From: Caldicellulosiruptor obsidiansis OB47
GTDB taxonomy: Bacteria; Bacillota; Thermoanaerobacteria; Caldicellulosiruptorales; Caldicellulosiruptoraceae
Direction of reading: 5' to 3'
NCBI RefSeq assembly: GCF_000145215.1
Contig: NC_014392.1
Location: forward strand, 737,501-801,500
DNA: 64,000 nt
Below are positions 46,606-55,906 of this stretch, piece by piece. Within the stretch, counting starts at the first letter, position 1, and each line of letters starts with the position of its first letter. The notes under the pieces were generated by a model that had not been told where the DNA came from, made no database searches, and worked only from the letters and a program-made list of their open reading frames with translations. The position numbers and the translations under genes were made by a program.

Positions 46606-47405
46606 ATGTGGGATAAAATAAAAAGTAAATGATATTACAAATCTAAAACACTCAAGTTTAATGTTAGAAGTGGATAATCGTTATGCAGAGAGGACATTAT
46701 ATGATACCAATACATAAAGAAGAATTATGAGTTATAATTACTTTTCTTTAAGCAAGCATGTAATAATATTGAATTGAAAACCCCGAAGTACCAGAAGAAT
46801 CTTAGTCAAGCAACTGAGAATACAGATATTCAAATAGGCGACAAAATTCTTTTCAAAGATGATGGAATGAAAGTATATTTTACTTCTTTTGATAATATTG
46901 GCTCAATGATAGAAACTTCTGCTACTTTTTTATATTTTTGTATTAAATTTGATGAGTTAAATAAGCATGTGATTTAAAGAGTAAATATCCATTCTTCAAG
47001 AGAACTTGGAAAACTTTTGCAGTTAGCTCAAAGATATCAAATTTAACTTTGGACTCTGCGATGTAACTTGTATGTGGAAAGGTGCAGTTTATTATAATAT
47101 TGGTGCTATAGAATGGACTTTTAACCCTGAAAGATGGAGTTCACGAAGATGCAAACTTTAAAATGTTTAATACTGTTGTTTTTAGAAGAGTTGCAACTGT
47201 TTTGAATGTTGAAATAATGAAGACAACACCTGATTAAGTCTATAAAATTTTCAAAAACGAATAATCTGGAGCAATAAATACAGTTACGAGTGATGGTAGT
47301 TACGTAGTTGTTGGCTACTCTCAGTCAGAAGATGGTGATATGCGCGGATTGAGCAAAGGTTTAGAAGATGTGATAGCTTGTAATGTATTTAATATCATTC
47401 AATAG
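46606..47405 (+). pseudogene. heavily decayed gene
   Basis: A start remains (ATG 46606 after TTAGGGAGGC), but the frame ends after seven codons. Recognisable protein-like pieces then occur in changing frames: DITNLKHSSLMLEVDNRYAE, DIQIGDKILFKDDGMKVYF, WKGAVYYNIGAIEWTFNPE, and near the end TVTSDGSYVVVGYSQSEDGD followed by MRGLSKGLEDVIA. The last piece resembles the DGgYivvGyS.S.DGD repeat of secreted propeller-like proteins. Many frameshifts and stops show this gene is long dead. The adjacent insertion sequence may mark the same unstable site. Confidence 0.5.
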
Positions 47406-47452
47406 CTTGTTGAATAAAAATTATTGCCAATAGAGTAATAAAAAGATAATAA

Positions 47453-48397
47453 TTATTGATTCCATTCATAAGCAAAAGAAAATTTTTTGCCTTCTAATTT
47501 TCTGAGAAACTGTTCAAACAAAAAAGTAATTAGTATCCAATCGGTATGCCTTTTGTAACTTTTAAATCCTCTTAACCTAATATTCTCAAGGTTATACTCA
47601 CCTTTCAACTTGCTAAAAAGTTTTTCTATTTTCATCCTGAGTTTATATAACTTCTTACCTTCTTCTGTACCTAAAAATTTTATATTCTCTGCCCTAAATC
47701 TATTTTTTACGTTTTCCTCATTTCTCATATTCCTTCTATTTACCCCTGCTACAAATTTTATTTCAAGTCTATTTGCAATATCAAACCATCTGTTACAGTC
47801 ATATCCTGCATCCGCTAATAATATCTTCGAATTGTAATTCCATGCCCTGTACAAAAGTTCTTCTTGAGTAGAGTCATGTTTGTTTGCTGTAGTTAAAATC
47901 CAGAAAAGTGGAATCACTTCTTCTTTCCCTGTACACAAAAGATGTAATTTATATCCTTTGTAAAAACCTATAGTAACATGTATTCCTATCTTTGCTTCTT
48001 TGTCTTGCTTTGAACTTCTCAAAGGTGTTGAATCTACTATTGTTATGGATACATCTGGATTAATTTCTGCTATTAACACGTCTCGGATAGCTTGCAATAA
48101 ATCCTCTTCTATTTTTGCTGCTAATTTTGCTATGTATGAATAATCTGGACTTTTTTCTAATCCTATGCTCTTTTTGAACTCTGTATCTTGATTTATTCTG
48201 TATTCTAATTCCCTAAAACTTGCTATTCCTCTTTTGACCTTGTAAACTAAACAAGCTATTATTTGAAACAAACTAAATTTCCTTGGTCTGCCTCTTTTAC
48301 TGTTTTTCCTTCTTTGGACTGTAGTTTCTGCAATCTTTTTTATTATGCAAAGGAGCTTTAAAAATTTTTCATTTTGTGCTTTAATAATTTTAGACAT
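47453..48397 (-). CDS. DDE transposase, IS4/IS5 family
   Basis: A 314-residue transposase. After an N-terminal region with a basic patch (RRKNSKRGRPRKFSLFQIIACLVYKVKRGIASFRELEYRI), the catalytic acids appear in ITIVDSTPLRSS (first D), ILLADAGYDCNRWFDIA (second D) and YKLRMKIEKLFSKLKGEYNLENIRLRG (E in the Y-(2)-R-(3)-E-like signature). The frame is intact. ATG 48397 follows AAGGGGGAAT. That ribosome site lies in one arm of an inverted repeat that could hide it in read-in transcripts (see 48406-48460). Confidence 0.85.
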   Translation of the reverse strand: MSKIIKAQNEKFLKLLCIIKKIAETTVQRRKNSKRGRPRKFSLFQIIACLVYKVKRGIASFRELEYRINQDTEFKKSIGLEKSPDYSYIAKLAAKIEEDLLQAIRDVLIAEINPDVSITIVDSTPLRSSKQDKEAKIGIHVTIGFYKGYKLHLLCTGKEEVIPLFWILTTANKHDSTQEELLYRAWNYNSKILLADAGYDCNRWFDIANRLEIKFVAGVNRRNMRNEENVKNRFRAENIKFLGTEEGKKLYKLRMKIEKLFSKLKGEYNLENIRLRGFKSYKRHTDWILITFLFEQFLRKLEGKKFSFAYEWNQ

Positions 48398-48405
48398 TTC
48401 TTTAT

Positions 48406-48460
48406 TCCCCCTTGTGTGTTGGTTTGGTCTTTACAAATTAAAATTATATCACAAGGGGGA
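48406..48460 (-). promoter_or_regulatory. inverted repeat around the transposase promoter and ribosome site
   Basis: TCCCCCTTGTG (48406-48416) and CACAAGGGGGA (48450-48460) are exact 11-base inverted repeats. Minus-strand transcripts entering from outside carry both arms and would bury the GGGGG ribosome site in a stem. A TGATATAAT extended -10 (TATAAT at 48448-48443) would start transcription inside the loop, so only the element's own mRNA keeps the site free. Confidence 0.6.
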
Positions 48461-48672
48461 TTTTTTTACCCATTACTGTATCTGTCTAATATGGTTATCT
48501 CTTTTATTCAACAACCTAATCATTCAAGATATATATTTTAGTACGAAAAGTAAAAGTTATACAAACAGAGAGTAGGACTTTTTTTAAAAATGTGTAGAGC
48601 TTTACATCGCTTATCTTGAGCATTTCTACAAAATGCATATAGAACCAAAATACAATAGAGAGGAGGTTTGGA

Positions 48673-50046
48673 ATGGTGTTAAGTTCAAAAAAGTTTAAGT
48701 TAAATTTTCTGATCATTACTTTGTTGAGCCTTATTAGTTTAAATGTTTTTTCTGAAGTTTTACATTTCCGAGATAGTACAGCTTTTGCAAGTACTCAAAA
48801 TTATAAGAAATCTCAAAAATCAAAATTGGTAAGCATTTATGTCAAATATAAAAATGAGCTACTTTCTCAATTTGAACTATTTAATGATAATTGTAAAGTT
48901 TACTATTCTTCAAATAAATCAGTAAAATTATCAGTTGCACAAAATTCAAAAATGAATTGTTACATAGTCTCAAACGGACTTTTAATAAAAAAGAATTTAA
49001 ATTTTACAAGTGCTTCTTCCATACCAGATAAAGTTTGTATCACTCCGAATTCTTCATTAGATAAAGTTGTAAATATACACATATATGATAATTCTAAACC
49101 GATTGCTTTTGCTCAGGTATTTATTATTAGCAAAGAAATTTTGAGAGAGATATATATAGGGAAAACAGATAAAAATGGTTATTTACCATTATTAATTACT
49201 AAAGGTGAGTATTATTTAAAAATAGGTTATGGTTCAAACGATTGGGATGTAATGGAATATGCATTCGCAAAAATTAAAGTGGATAATAACAAGAATGTAA
49301 AATTAGATGTAAGCAAATTTGGAAAAGTTAATTTTAATATGCTATATGCATTTGGTGGAGTGGGGCTAAATGACAAATTATATATCGGATTGAATAGTAT
49401 GTGGTTAGATGATAAAATAATTTGTCCTATTGGTCGTCAAAGAAGTGTTAAATTTGATATAGGGAACCACGGAAAAGTTTGGATTTTTGCTGGTGATCCT
49501 TCGTATTCTGGTATGTATTGTTTAGCATACAAGCCTATAAAAGATTTAATTATTACAAAGCAAACAGAAACAGTGGATATTGACTTAAAAATAGATACTC
49601 AAAATATAAAAATTTTAAACACTTATAGATGGAATGAGGAAAAATCACAATGGGGAAGAACAACTTTTTCGAATGTATATGAGGGTGATAAGTTGCGATT
49701 AGAAATAGTAATTCCAACAAAATCCTATTACGTTTTAGCAATGACAGGAGTGAATTATTATGATAAAGAGTATGAAAAAAGGTACTTTAGCATTGCTTGC
49801 GTTTCTTCAATTATACCTTGTAAAAATTTAACTGCATATATAATTGACAAAAATGGGCAAAGATATAATATAAGTGCTACAATGTCAAATTTATTCAATA
49901 ATCGGCAAAATACATTTACAGTGTTCTTGGAAGAAATTAAAGGAACTCTAAATTCAAAACTTTATATAGATTTCAATTTTTACCCATATGACTTTGATCG
50001 TTTACATCAAACACTTTTTATTCCAATAAATGTTTGTAAACATTAA
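48673..50046 (+). CDS. secreted protein of unknown function
   Basis: A 457-residue exported protein that I do not recognise. The signal region (LNFLIITLLSLISLNVFSEV) is followed by an AFAS-type cleavage site near residue 39. The rest is asparagine-, lysine- and tyrosine-rich with strongly beta-strand-like patterning. One part (about 137-195, VVNIHIYDNSKPIAFAQVFIISKE...GKTDKNGYLPLLITKGEYYLKIGYG) looks like a carboxypeptidase-regulatory or Cna-B type beta-sandwich: an added-value segment with DKNGYLP and a G-Y-L strand. The remainder shows no motif. ATG 48673 follows GAGAGGAGG. It is a single-gene unit next to an insertion sequence and convergent with the L,D-transpeptidase gene. Confidence 0.65.
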   Translation: MVLSSKKFKLNFLIITLLSLISLNVFSEVLHFRDSTAFASTQNYKKSQKSKLVSIYVKYKNELLSQFELFNDNCKVYYSSNKSVKLSVAQNSKMNCYIVSNGLLIKKNLNFTSASSIPDKVCITPNSSLDKVVNIHIYDNSKPIAFAQVFIISKEILREIYIGKTDKNGYLPLLITKGEYYLKIGYGSNDWDVMEYAFAKIKVDNNKNVKLDVSKFGKVNFNMLYAFGGVGLNDKLYIGLNSMWLDDKIICPIGRQRSVKFDIGNHGKVWIFAGDPSYSGMYCLAYKPIKDLIITKQTETVDIDLKIDTQNIKILNTYRWNEEKSQWGRTTFSNVYEGDKLRLEIVIPTKSYYVLAMTGVNYYDKEYEKRYFSIACVSSIIPCKNLTAYIIDKNGQRYNISATMSNLFNNRQNTFTVFLEEIKGTLNSKLYIDFNFYPYDFDRLHQTLFIPINVCKH

Positions 50047-50065
50047 AATGGATACAAATATAAAA

Positions 50066-50108
50066 AAGATAGATATTCTTAACTGTAAGAATATCTATCT
50101 TATTTTTT
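50066..50108. terminator. bidirectional terminator with a perfect 16-bp stem
   Basis: AAGATAGATATTCTTA (50066-50081) and TAAGAATATCTATCTT (50086-50101) are perfect complements with a 4-base loop, flanked by AAAA and ATTTTTTT. It serves both convergent genes. Confidence 0.9.
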
Positions 50109-52070
50109 TCAATTCACCCACACTACACTTCCGACTGGTACATGATCGTAAATGTATTTAGCATCGTTCATAGGGACTCTGATGCAGCCGTGGCTATTTC
50201 TTTTTATTATGGAGTTATCGACGATTTTACCTTCCCGGTTTGTTATAACAGAATGTATCATATAATTACCAGAATACACCAATGCATACATTGCTCCTGC
50301 TCTATAGTGTTCATTATAAAATTTATAAACTTTGGCTTTGCTTTTGAAATAACCTCTCAATGTAGGGGTATATTCAGCTCCTGCAGAGCAATCAATTGTT
50401 TTGATAAGAAAATATTCATTATTTTCTTTTTTCAACAGATAAATTGATAATCTCCACAAGTCAACCCATATAAAATAATTTGATTTTTCATTTTTTAGTT
50501 GTGAATTTACAAATTTTTCAACTTCCTCTTTTGTTAGTGGGTTAAGAAAAACTTTTCTTTGCGGTAAAATGGTCAAATATCTTGAGGGTACCCATAATTC
50601 AGAATTTCTATATTTTACAAGATAGATACCATCTACTTCGCTTAATACTTCAATTATCTGATCTTTTGGGATGAGATCTTTGTACTGCAGTTTTGTTTTT
50701 GCATAGGTAATATAAGGTTTTATATAGTAAAACATATTCCCATTCTTGGGGAGGGTTTCAGCAAGATAATATTTTGTTCCTTCAACAATTATATAAATTC
50801 CAAATTCATCAATACCAAATAGATTTGATGTAAACTTCAATTTGCTTTGAGTTTTTAATGGAAGGCTTTTGAGCATTTTTAAAAATCTAAGGTTGTCAAT
50901 TCTGAAAAATGTGTTGTCTACTTTAAATTCGTCAAAAGATAAGTTTTCGTTTTTTGATATTCTATTAATAATTTCGTTTACTTCTGTGCTTGAAAGTTTT
51001 TTATTTGGATAGATATAAAAACGTTGGTCATAAGGATTGATTTCAGGTATTAATAATCCCAAATCTAATAAACGGAGAATAGATTCTTGAAAGTCTACAG
51101 GGGTGAGATATATATCGGCGACAATGTATTTAAATCTTTCGTGATTAACAGGAAAGTCTCTTTTTAATGACATAATGTAATCTTCAACGTATTTGTTCCA
51201 TCGAGGGTCTGTTTTTACATTTACATTGTATTCTTTTCCTAAGAATGAAGTTTTGAAATTCTGAATTTTAGCAACCTTAAGGATTTTGTCTTCTGAAAAA
51301 TAACAGTAAACTTGCTCATTGACAGTATAAAGTTGGTTTAACACAATATTCTCAATATCCTGATATGTATTTTGGTATACACTTTGATACACTTTATTTA
51401 AAATTGTTGGAGGAAGATTATTTAATTTACCAACGATTGGAAATACTTTTTTTATGTAATCTACTGATAAAGTTTTTGGATTTTCCTTGAGCTCAACCTT
51501 GTGCTTTTGTGGATTTTTATTTATGAAATCTCTTACTAATTTCACATAATCATCTTGTGATCGTACTTTGGTATATGGATTCCATACAAGAACATATTTT
51601 TTATAACCATCTTTATATATTTTTTCTACTACCACGAAGTTATAATGCAAAAGTGCTATTTCGGTTGGAGTGTTTTTTGTTATAAATCCTTTTCCTGTTT
51701 GTTTGTAATATTCCCAACAGGATAATATGTTAGTTTGAACTGGTAATAATCTCTGTTTTAGAGACTCTGCATTTTGTATTGTGCTCCACAGAATATATGC
51801 AGCTTGAGCTTTCGTGATAACAGAGTTTTTTTTCAAGTTTGCAGGAAGAACTTTTAATAATTTTGCTTTGTTCCAGGAATCTTGTGAATGATTAATTATC
51901 TTGAGATCTACAAAAACCTTTTGAACAAATTCTTCTGCAGTCATATATTTTACTTTTGATACAGCACATAGTGAAATGGTTGAGTTAGATATTGTAAACA
52001 AACAGCAGAGCATGAGGACAATTAATTTTGAGTAAGTGTTTTTGCTAAAGTTTAATGGATTTTTTTTCAT
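50109..52070 (-). CDS. secreted L,D-transpeptidase (YkuD) protein
   Basis: A 653-residue exported cell-wall enzyme. A basic N-terminus and hydrophobic segment (LIVLMLCCLFTISNSTISLCAV) form a signal peptide. The first 200 residues contain S-layer-homology-like segments (YMTAEEFVQKVF, VITKAQAAYILWSTIQ). The C-terminal 150 residues are the YkuD catalytic domain, which cross-links or modifies peptidoglycan: MIHSVITN...NSIIKRNSHGCIRVPMNDAKYIYD with the active cysteine in SHGCIR. The middle 300 residues have no recognised family. The SLH-like part may hold the protein at the wall. ATG 52070; convergent with the unknown secreted protein. Confidence 0.8.
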   Translation of the reverse strand: MKKNPLNFSKNTYSKLIVLMLCCLFTISNSTISLCAVSKVKYMTAEEFVQKVFVDLKIINHSQDSWNKAKLLKVLPANLKKNSVITKAQAAYILWSTIQNAESLKQRLLPVQTNILSCWEYYKQTGKGFITKNTPTEIALLHYNFVVVEKIYKDGYKKYVLVWNPYTKVRSQDDYVKLVRDFINKNPQKHKVELKENPKTLSVDYIKKVFPIVGKLNNLPPTILNKVYQSVYQNTYQDIENIVLNQLYTVNEQVYCYFSEDKILKVAKIQNFKTSFLGKEYNVNVKTDPRWNKYVEDYIMSLKRDFPVNHERFKYIVADIYLTPVDFQESILRLLDLGLLIPEINPYDQRFYIYPNKKLSSTEVNEIINRISKNENLSFDEFKVDNTFFRIDNLRFLKMLKSLPLKTQSKLKFTSNLFGIDEFGIYIIVEGTKYYLAETLPKNGNMFYYIKPYITYAKTKLQYKDLIPKDQIIEVLSEVDGIYLVKYRNSELWVPSRYLTILPQRKVFLNPLTKEEVEKFVNSQLKNEKSNYFIWVDLWRLSIYLLKKENNEYFLIKTIDCSAGAEYTPTLRGYFKSKAKVYKFYNEHYRAGAMYALVYSGNYMIHSVITNREGKIVDNSIIKRNSHGCIRVPMNDAKYIYDHVPVGSVVWVN

Positions 52071-52303
52071 CGTCGGTGTTATGTACCCCTTTCTTTAAAG
52101 TCTTAGTAAATTATTCATAATATATAATATCTAACAGCATGGAAAATTACAATATAGTGCTAATATAAGGTTAATATAATAAGATTGGTTCCTATTTTTT
52201 AACCATGTAAACTTTTTGATTTTCTTGACTTTAAAAAGCAGATTATTTTAAAATTATTAAAGCTGCCTATTAAGATTTAAAAGGAGGCTTTTGAAATACA
52301 GAG

Positions 52304-54154
52304 ATGCTAACCCAAAGAACTGACATCCGAAACGTTGCTATAATTGCCCATGTTGACCATGGAAAAACAACTTTAGTTGATGCAATGCTAAAACAAAGTG
52401 GAGTGTTTCGCGAAAATCAAGTGGTTGAAGAGAGAATATTAGATTCGAACCAGCTGGAAAGAGAAAAAGGAATTACCATAATGGCAAAGAATACTGCCAT
52501 TATGTACAAAGGCATAAAGATAAATATAATAGACACACCGGGGCATGCAGATTTTGGAAGCGAAGTTGAAAGATCGCTTGTAATGGCTGATGGTGTACTT
52601 TTGATTGTGGATGCTTATGAAGGTCCAATGCCACAGACAAAGTTTGTTTTAAGGAAAGCTTTGCAGCTTAAACTCAAGCCAATTGTTGTTATAAATAAAA
52701 TTGACAGGCCTTTTGCTCGGCCTTATGAGGTTTTGGACAAGGTCTTAGACCTGTTTATTGAGCTTGGAGCAGACGAAGACCAGCTTGATTTTCCATATGT
52801 ATTTGCATCAGCAAAGGAAGGTATTGCCAAGTTTGATTTAGAAGATGAAAGTCACAATTTAGAGCCACTTTTTGAGATGATTATAAACAATATTCCAGCA
52901 CCAACAGGTGAAATTGATGGGCCTTTCCAGATGATTGTAACTTCAATTGACTATGACAATTACATTGGTAGAATTGCTATTGGAAAGGTTGTAAGAGGAA
53001 AAGTAAAACTCAATCAGCAGGTTGCAGTTTGCACAAAACAAGATGGAGTTTTGCAAAAGACAAGGGTTACAAAGCTGTATAAGTTTGAAGATTTAAAAAG
53101 GGTAGAATGTAGCGAGGCAAAGCTTGGTGATATTGTTGCGATTGCTGGAATAGATGGTATTAACATTGGTCAGACTGTTGCAGACGCGGAGAATCCAGAG
53201 GCTTTGGAGTTTGTCAAGATTGATGAGCCAACAATCTCCATGATATTTTCAACAAACGACTCACCTTTTGCAGGAAAAGAAGGTGATTATGTAACATCGA
53301 GGCATCTGCGAGAGCGTCTTTTTAAGGAGCTTGAGAAAAATGTTGGACTTAAAGTTGAGGAGACAGACTCACCGGATGCATTTAAGGTCTCAGGAAGAGG
53401 AGAACTTCATTTGGCAATATTGATTGAAACCATGCGTAGAGAGGGTTATGAGTTTCAGGTTTCAAAACCGCAGGTTATAACAAAGATAATAGATGGTGAA
53501 GTTTATGAGCCATATGAATATTTGATAGTAGATGTACCAGAAGAATTTATGGGCACTGTCATGGAAAAATTGGGCCCGCGAAGGGCACAGCTTCAAAATA
53601 TGACCATTTTAAATGACGGATTTATGCGTCTTGAATTTATTATTCCTGCCAGAGGACTTATAGGTTTTAGATCAGAGTTTTTGACAGATACAAAAGGCAA
53701 TGGCGTTATGAATCATGTGTTTTATGATTACATGCCATATGCTGGTTATATTCCGGAGAGGAACAGAGGTGCTTTAATAGCTTTTGAAACTGGAGAGGCT
53801 GTAACATATGGTCTTTACAATGCCCAGGAGAGAGGAAGACTTTTTATAGGTCCTGGAACTGAAGTATATGAAGGTATGATTGTTGGTGAAAGCTCACGTC
53901 CAGAAGATATTGTTGTAAACGTTTGTAAGAAAAAACATCTTACAAACATGCGTTCGGCGACGGCAGATGAAGCTTTGCGTTTGATTCCACCAGTTCAGCT
54001 CTCCCTTGAAGAGTGTATAGAATTTTTAGCAGAGGATGAGCTTTTGGAAGTGACACCAAAGAATTTAAGGCTCAGGAAAAAGATTTTAAATCATGAGATG
54101 AGAAAGAAGGTAGAGGCAAGAGTGAAGAAAGAAGAAAAGGAGCCTGTTTATTGA
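52304..54154 (+). CDS. typA: ribosome-associated GTPase TypA/BipA
   Basis: Translational GTPase of 616 residues needed for ribosome assembly at low temperature and under stress. G motifs: AHVDHGKTTLVDAML, then the switch region with REKGITIMAKNTAI, DTPGHADFG and NKIDRPFARP. EF-G-like domains III and V follow, and the BipA-specific C-terminal domain holds LIPPVQLSLEECIEFLAEDELLEVTP. ATG 52304 follows AAAAGGAGGC at some distance. A short hairpin overlapping its last codons probably terminates it. Confidence 0.96.
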   Translation: MLTQRTDIRNVAIIAHVDHGKTTLVDAMLKQSGVFRENQVVEERILDSNQLEREKGITIMAKNTAIMYKGIKINIIDTPGHADFGSEVERSLVMADGVLLIVDAYEGPMPQTKFVLRKALQLKLKPIVVINKIDRPFARPYEVLDKVLDLFIELGADEDQLDFPYVFASAKEGIAKFDLEDESHNLEPLFEMIINNIPAPTGEIDGPFQMIVTSIDYDNYIGRIAIGKVVRGKVKLNQQVAVCTKQDGVLQKTRVTKLYKFEDLKRVECSEAKLGDIVAIAGIDGINIGQTVADAENPEALEFVKIDEPTISMIFSTNDSPFAGKEGDYVTSRHLRERLFKELEKNVGLKVEETDSPDAFKVSGRGELHLAILIETMRREGYEFQVSKPQVITKIIDGEVYEPYEYLIVDVPEEFMGTVMEKLGPRRAQLQNMTILNDGFMRLEFIIPARGLIGFRSEFLTDTKGNGVMNHVFYDYMPYAGYIPERNRGALIAFETGEAVTYGLYNAQERGRLFIGPGTEVYEGMIVGESSRPEDIVVNVCKKKHLTNMRSATADEALRLIPPVQLSLEECIEFLAEDELLEVTPKNLRLRKKILNHEMRKKVEARVKKEEKEPVY

Positions 54155-54170
54155 AGGCTCTTTTTCTTTT
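54136..54170 (+). terminator. terminator overlapping the end of typA
   Basis: AAAGGAGCC and GGCTCTTTT pair with one mismatch; the core is GAGCC (54140-54144) with GGCTC (54156-54160). T-rich sequence follows. The left arm lies inside the last codons of typA. Confidence 0.6.
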
Positions 54171-54183
54171 TGAGTTTTAATTG

Positions 54184-54192
54184 TGGTATAAT
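54184..54192 (+). promoter_or_regulatory. extended -10 promoter before mltG
   Basis: TGG directly before TATAAT (54187-54192) is an extended -10; a -35 is not obvious. It would drive mltG, trmR and the U32 gene. Confidence 0.5.
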
Positions 54193-54230
54193 ATGAACAT
54201 AAAAGTAAAGAAAAGTTTGGGGTAATTGCT

Positions 54231-55235
54231 GTGAAAAGATTTTGGCAAAAGAGATTTATTAATGCTATATTACTCATCTTTGTTTTAACTTTTTCGCTTG
54301 TTTGTGTATATTTAAAACTTCAAAATGAGAAAGTGATTGAAACTGTTGTAGAAATTCCTCAAAATACATCCACAAAAGATGTTGCTATGATTTTGAAGAA
54401 AAATGGGATTATAAAAAACCCTTACTTTTTCATGTTTTATGTTAAACTCAATAACTATAAAATAGCAGCAGGAAAATACAAACTTTCGTCTGATATGACA
54501 TATAAGCAGTTGTGCAAAACTCTTGAAAAAGGTTTTATTCCAAAGACTGCTGTTAGGGTTACTATTCCAGAAGGATATACAGTACGGCAGATTGCTAAAA
54601 AACTGCAAAGTCTTGGACTTATAGATGAAAATAAGTTTTTGGAAACTGTGAATAGTTATAACTTTAATTTTAAGTATAAATACACTTCAAAAGAGGTAAA
54701 GTACAAGCTTGAAGGATTTTTGTTCCCCGATACATATGAAGTATATCCCGGCACTTCTGAAAAGGATATTATAAAGATGATGCTAAATAGATTTTTAGAA
54801 GTGTATGAAAGTATAAAGGATAAAAAGACCACAGATTTAGATGATGTTCAGACAGTTATACTTGCTTCAATTGTTGAAAAAGAGGCAAAAAAAGACAGTG
54901 AAAGGGGAGTCATTGCTGGGGTTTTCTTAAACAGGCTAAAAAGAAATACAAAGCTAGAAAGCTGTGCGACAGTAGAATACTTATTGCCTGTTCACAAAGA
55001 GGTTCTTTCTTTGCAGGATGTGAGAATAGAATCTCCATATAATACATACCTGAAAAAAGGACTGCCACCTTCTGCTATCTGCAGTCCTGGTAAAAAAAGT
55101 CTTCTTGCAGCTTTAGCTCCTGCAAAAACAGATTATCTATTTTTTGTTGCTAAAAAAGATGGAAGTCATATATTTTCAAAGACATTTGAAGACCATTTGA
55201 AGGCTCAAAAACAAATAGAAGAAGGGAAAAAATAA
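54231..55235 (+). CDS. mltG: endolytic transglycosylase MltG
   Basis: Membrane-anchored enzyme that cuts nascent peptidoglycan strands and sets glycan length. The 334-residue protein has one N-terminal membrane helix (about 9-27), a LysM-like part (VEIPQNTSTKDVAMILKKNGIIKNPYFFMFYVKL) and the YceG catalytic domain: LEGFLFPDTYEVYPG, ILASIVEKEAKKDSERGVIAGVFLNRLKR with the catalytic Glu, and ESPYNTYLKKGLPPSAICSPGKKSLLAAL. GTG 54231 is the start. The order mltG-trmR-U32 protein matches yrrL-yrrM-yrrN/O of Bacillus. Confidence 0.93.
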   Translation: MKRFWQKRFINAILLIFVLTFSLVCVYLKLQNEKVIETVVEIPQNTSTKDVAMILKKNGIIKNPYFFMFYVKLNNYKIAAGKYKLSSDMTYKQLCKTLEKGFIPKTAVRVTIPEGYTVRQIAKKLQSLGLIDENKFLETVNSYNFNFKYKYTSKEVKYKLEGFLFPDTYEVYPGTSEKDIIKMMLNRFLEVYESIKDKKTTDLDDVQTVILASIVEKEAKKDSERGVIAGVFLNRLKRNTKLESCATVEYLLPVHKEVLSLQDVRIESPYNTYLKKGLPPSAICSPGKKSLLAALAPAKTDYLFFVAKKDGSHIFSKTFEDHLKAQKQIEEGKK

Positions 55236-55238
55236 AAA

Positions 55239-55877
55239 ATGGATATATCGCAGGACATTTTAAACCAGTTTATAAGAAGTAAGCTTACAAATATGGACCC
55301 AAGACTTTCTAAGATTGAAAAGGAGGCTCAAAAGAGAAATATACCAATAGTTTCAAAAGAGGTATCGCGGCTTTTGACAATACTTTCAATGCTCAAAAAA
55401 CCAAAGAGAATATTGGAGATTGGCACGGCTGTTGGCTTTTCAGCGTTGTCTATGCACATAGGTTTTCCCGAAGCAAAGATTGTTACAATAGAGATGGATT
55501 TTGATATGGTCATGGAAGCAAAAAAGAATATAAAAGAATTTGGTGCACAGGACAAGATAGTTGTAATTGGTGGGGAGGCAGAAGAAGTTTTAGAGGCAAT
55601 TGAAGAAGAGTTTGACATGATATTTTTTGATGCTGCAAAGGCTCAGTACATTGATTATTTCAACCTTACCAGGGAGAAGATGGCTAAAAACTGCCTCCTT
55701 GTATGTGACAATGTACTTTTTAAAGGAATGGTTGTTGAAAGAAAGTATCTTAAAAGAAGAATGATAACAATTGCAAAAAGGATGAATAATTTCATAAAAA
55801 TGATTGAAGATGACCCTGATTTTATAATGACACTTCTTCCTATCAGCGATGGTGTATTGATAGCGATAAAAAAATAG
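55239..55877 (+). CDS. trmR: tRNA 5-hydroxyuridine O-methyltransferase TrmR
   Basis: SAM-dependent O-methyltransferase of 212 residues, of the YrrM type. YrrM methylates 5-hydroxyuridine at the tRNA wobble position to 5-methoxyuridine. Motifs: RILEIGTAVGFSALSM (SAM loop), VTIEMDFDMV (acidic ribose-binding residue), DMIFFDAAKAQYIDYFN and LLVCDNVLFKG. It starts 3 bases after mltG and is followed by the U32 gene that makes the hydroxyuridine substrate, so the pathway assignment is well supported by order as well as by sequence. Confidence 0.88.
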   Translation: MDISQDILNQFIRSKLTNMDPRLSKIEKEAQKRNIPIVSKEVSRLLTILSMLKKPKRILEIGTAVGFSALSMHIGFPEAKIVTIEMDFDMVMEAKKNIKEFGAQDKIVVIGGEAEEVLEAIEEEFDMIFFDAAKAQYIDYFNLTREKMAKNCLLVCDNVLFKGMVVERKYLKRRMITIAKRMNNFIKMIEDDPDFIMTLLPISDGVLIAIKK

Positions 55878-55906
55878 AAGAAAAGGTTGTGGAGGTTTTT
55901 GAGAAG

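Larger units (their letters stand above)
47429..48483. mobile_element. insertion sequence, IS4/IS5-like
   Basis: The element of about 1.05 kb is centred on one DDE transposase gene on the minus strand. Imperfect terminal inverted repeats can be aligned: CAATAGAGTAATAAAAAGAT at the left and GATACAGTAATGGGTAAAAA on the minus strand from the right. The exact ends and target duplication could not be fixed by eye. Since the transposase frame is intact, it may be active. Left neighbour is a decayed gene, right neighbour a secreted-protein gene. Confidence 0.65.
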
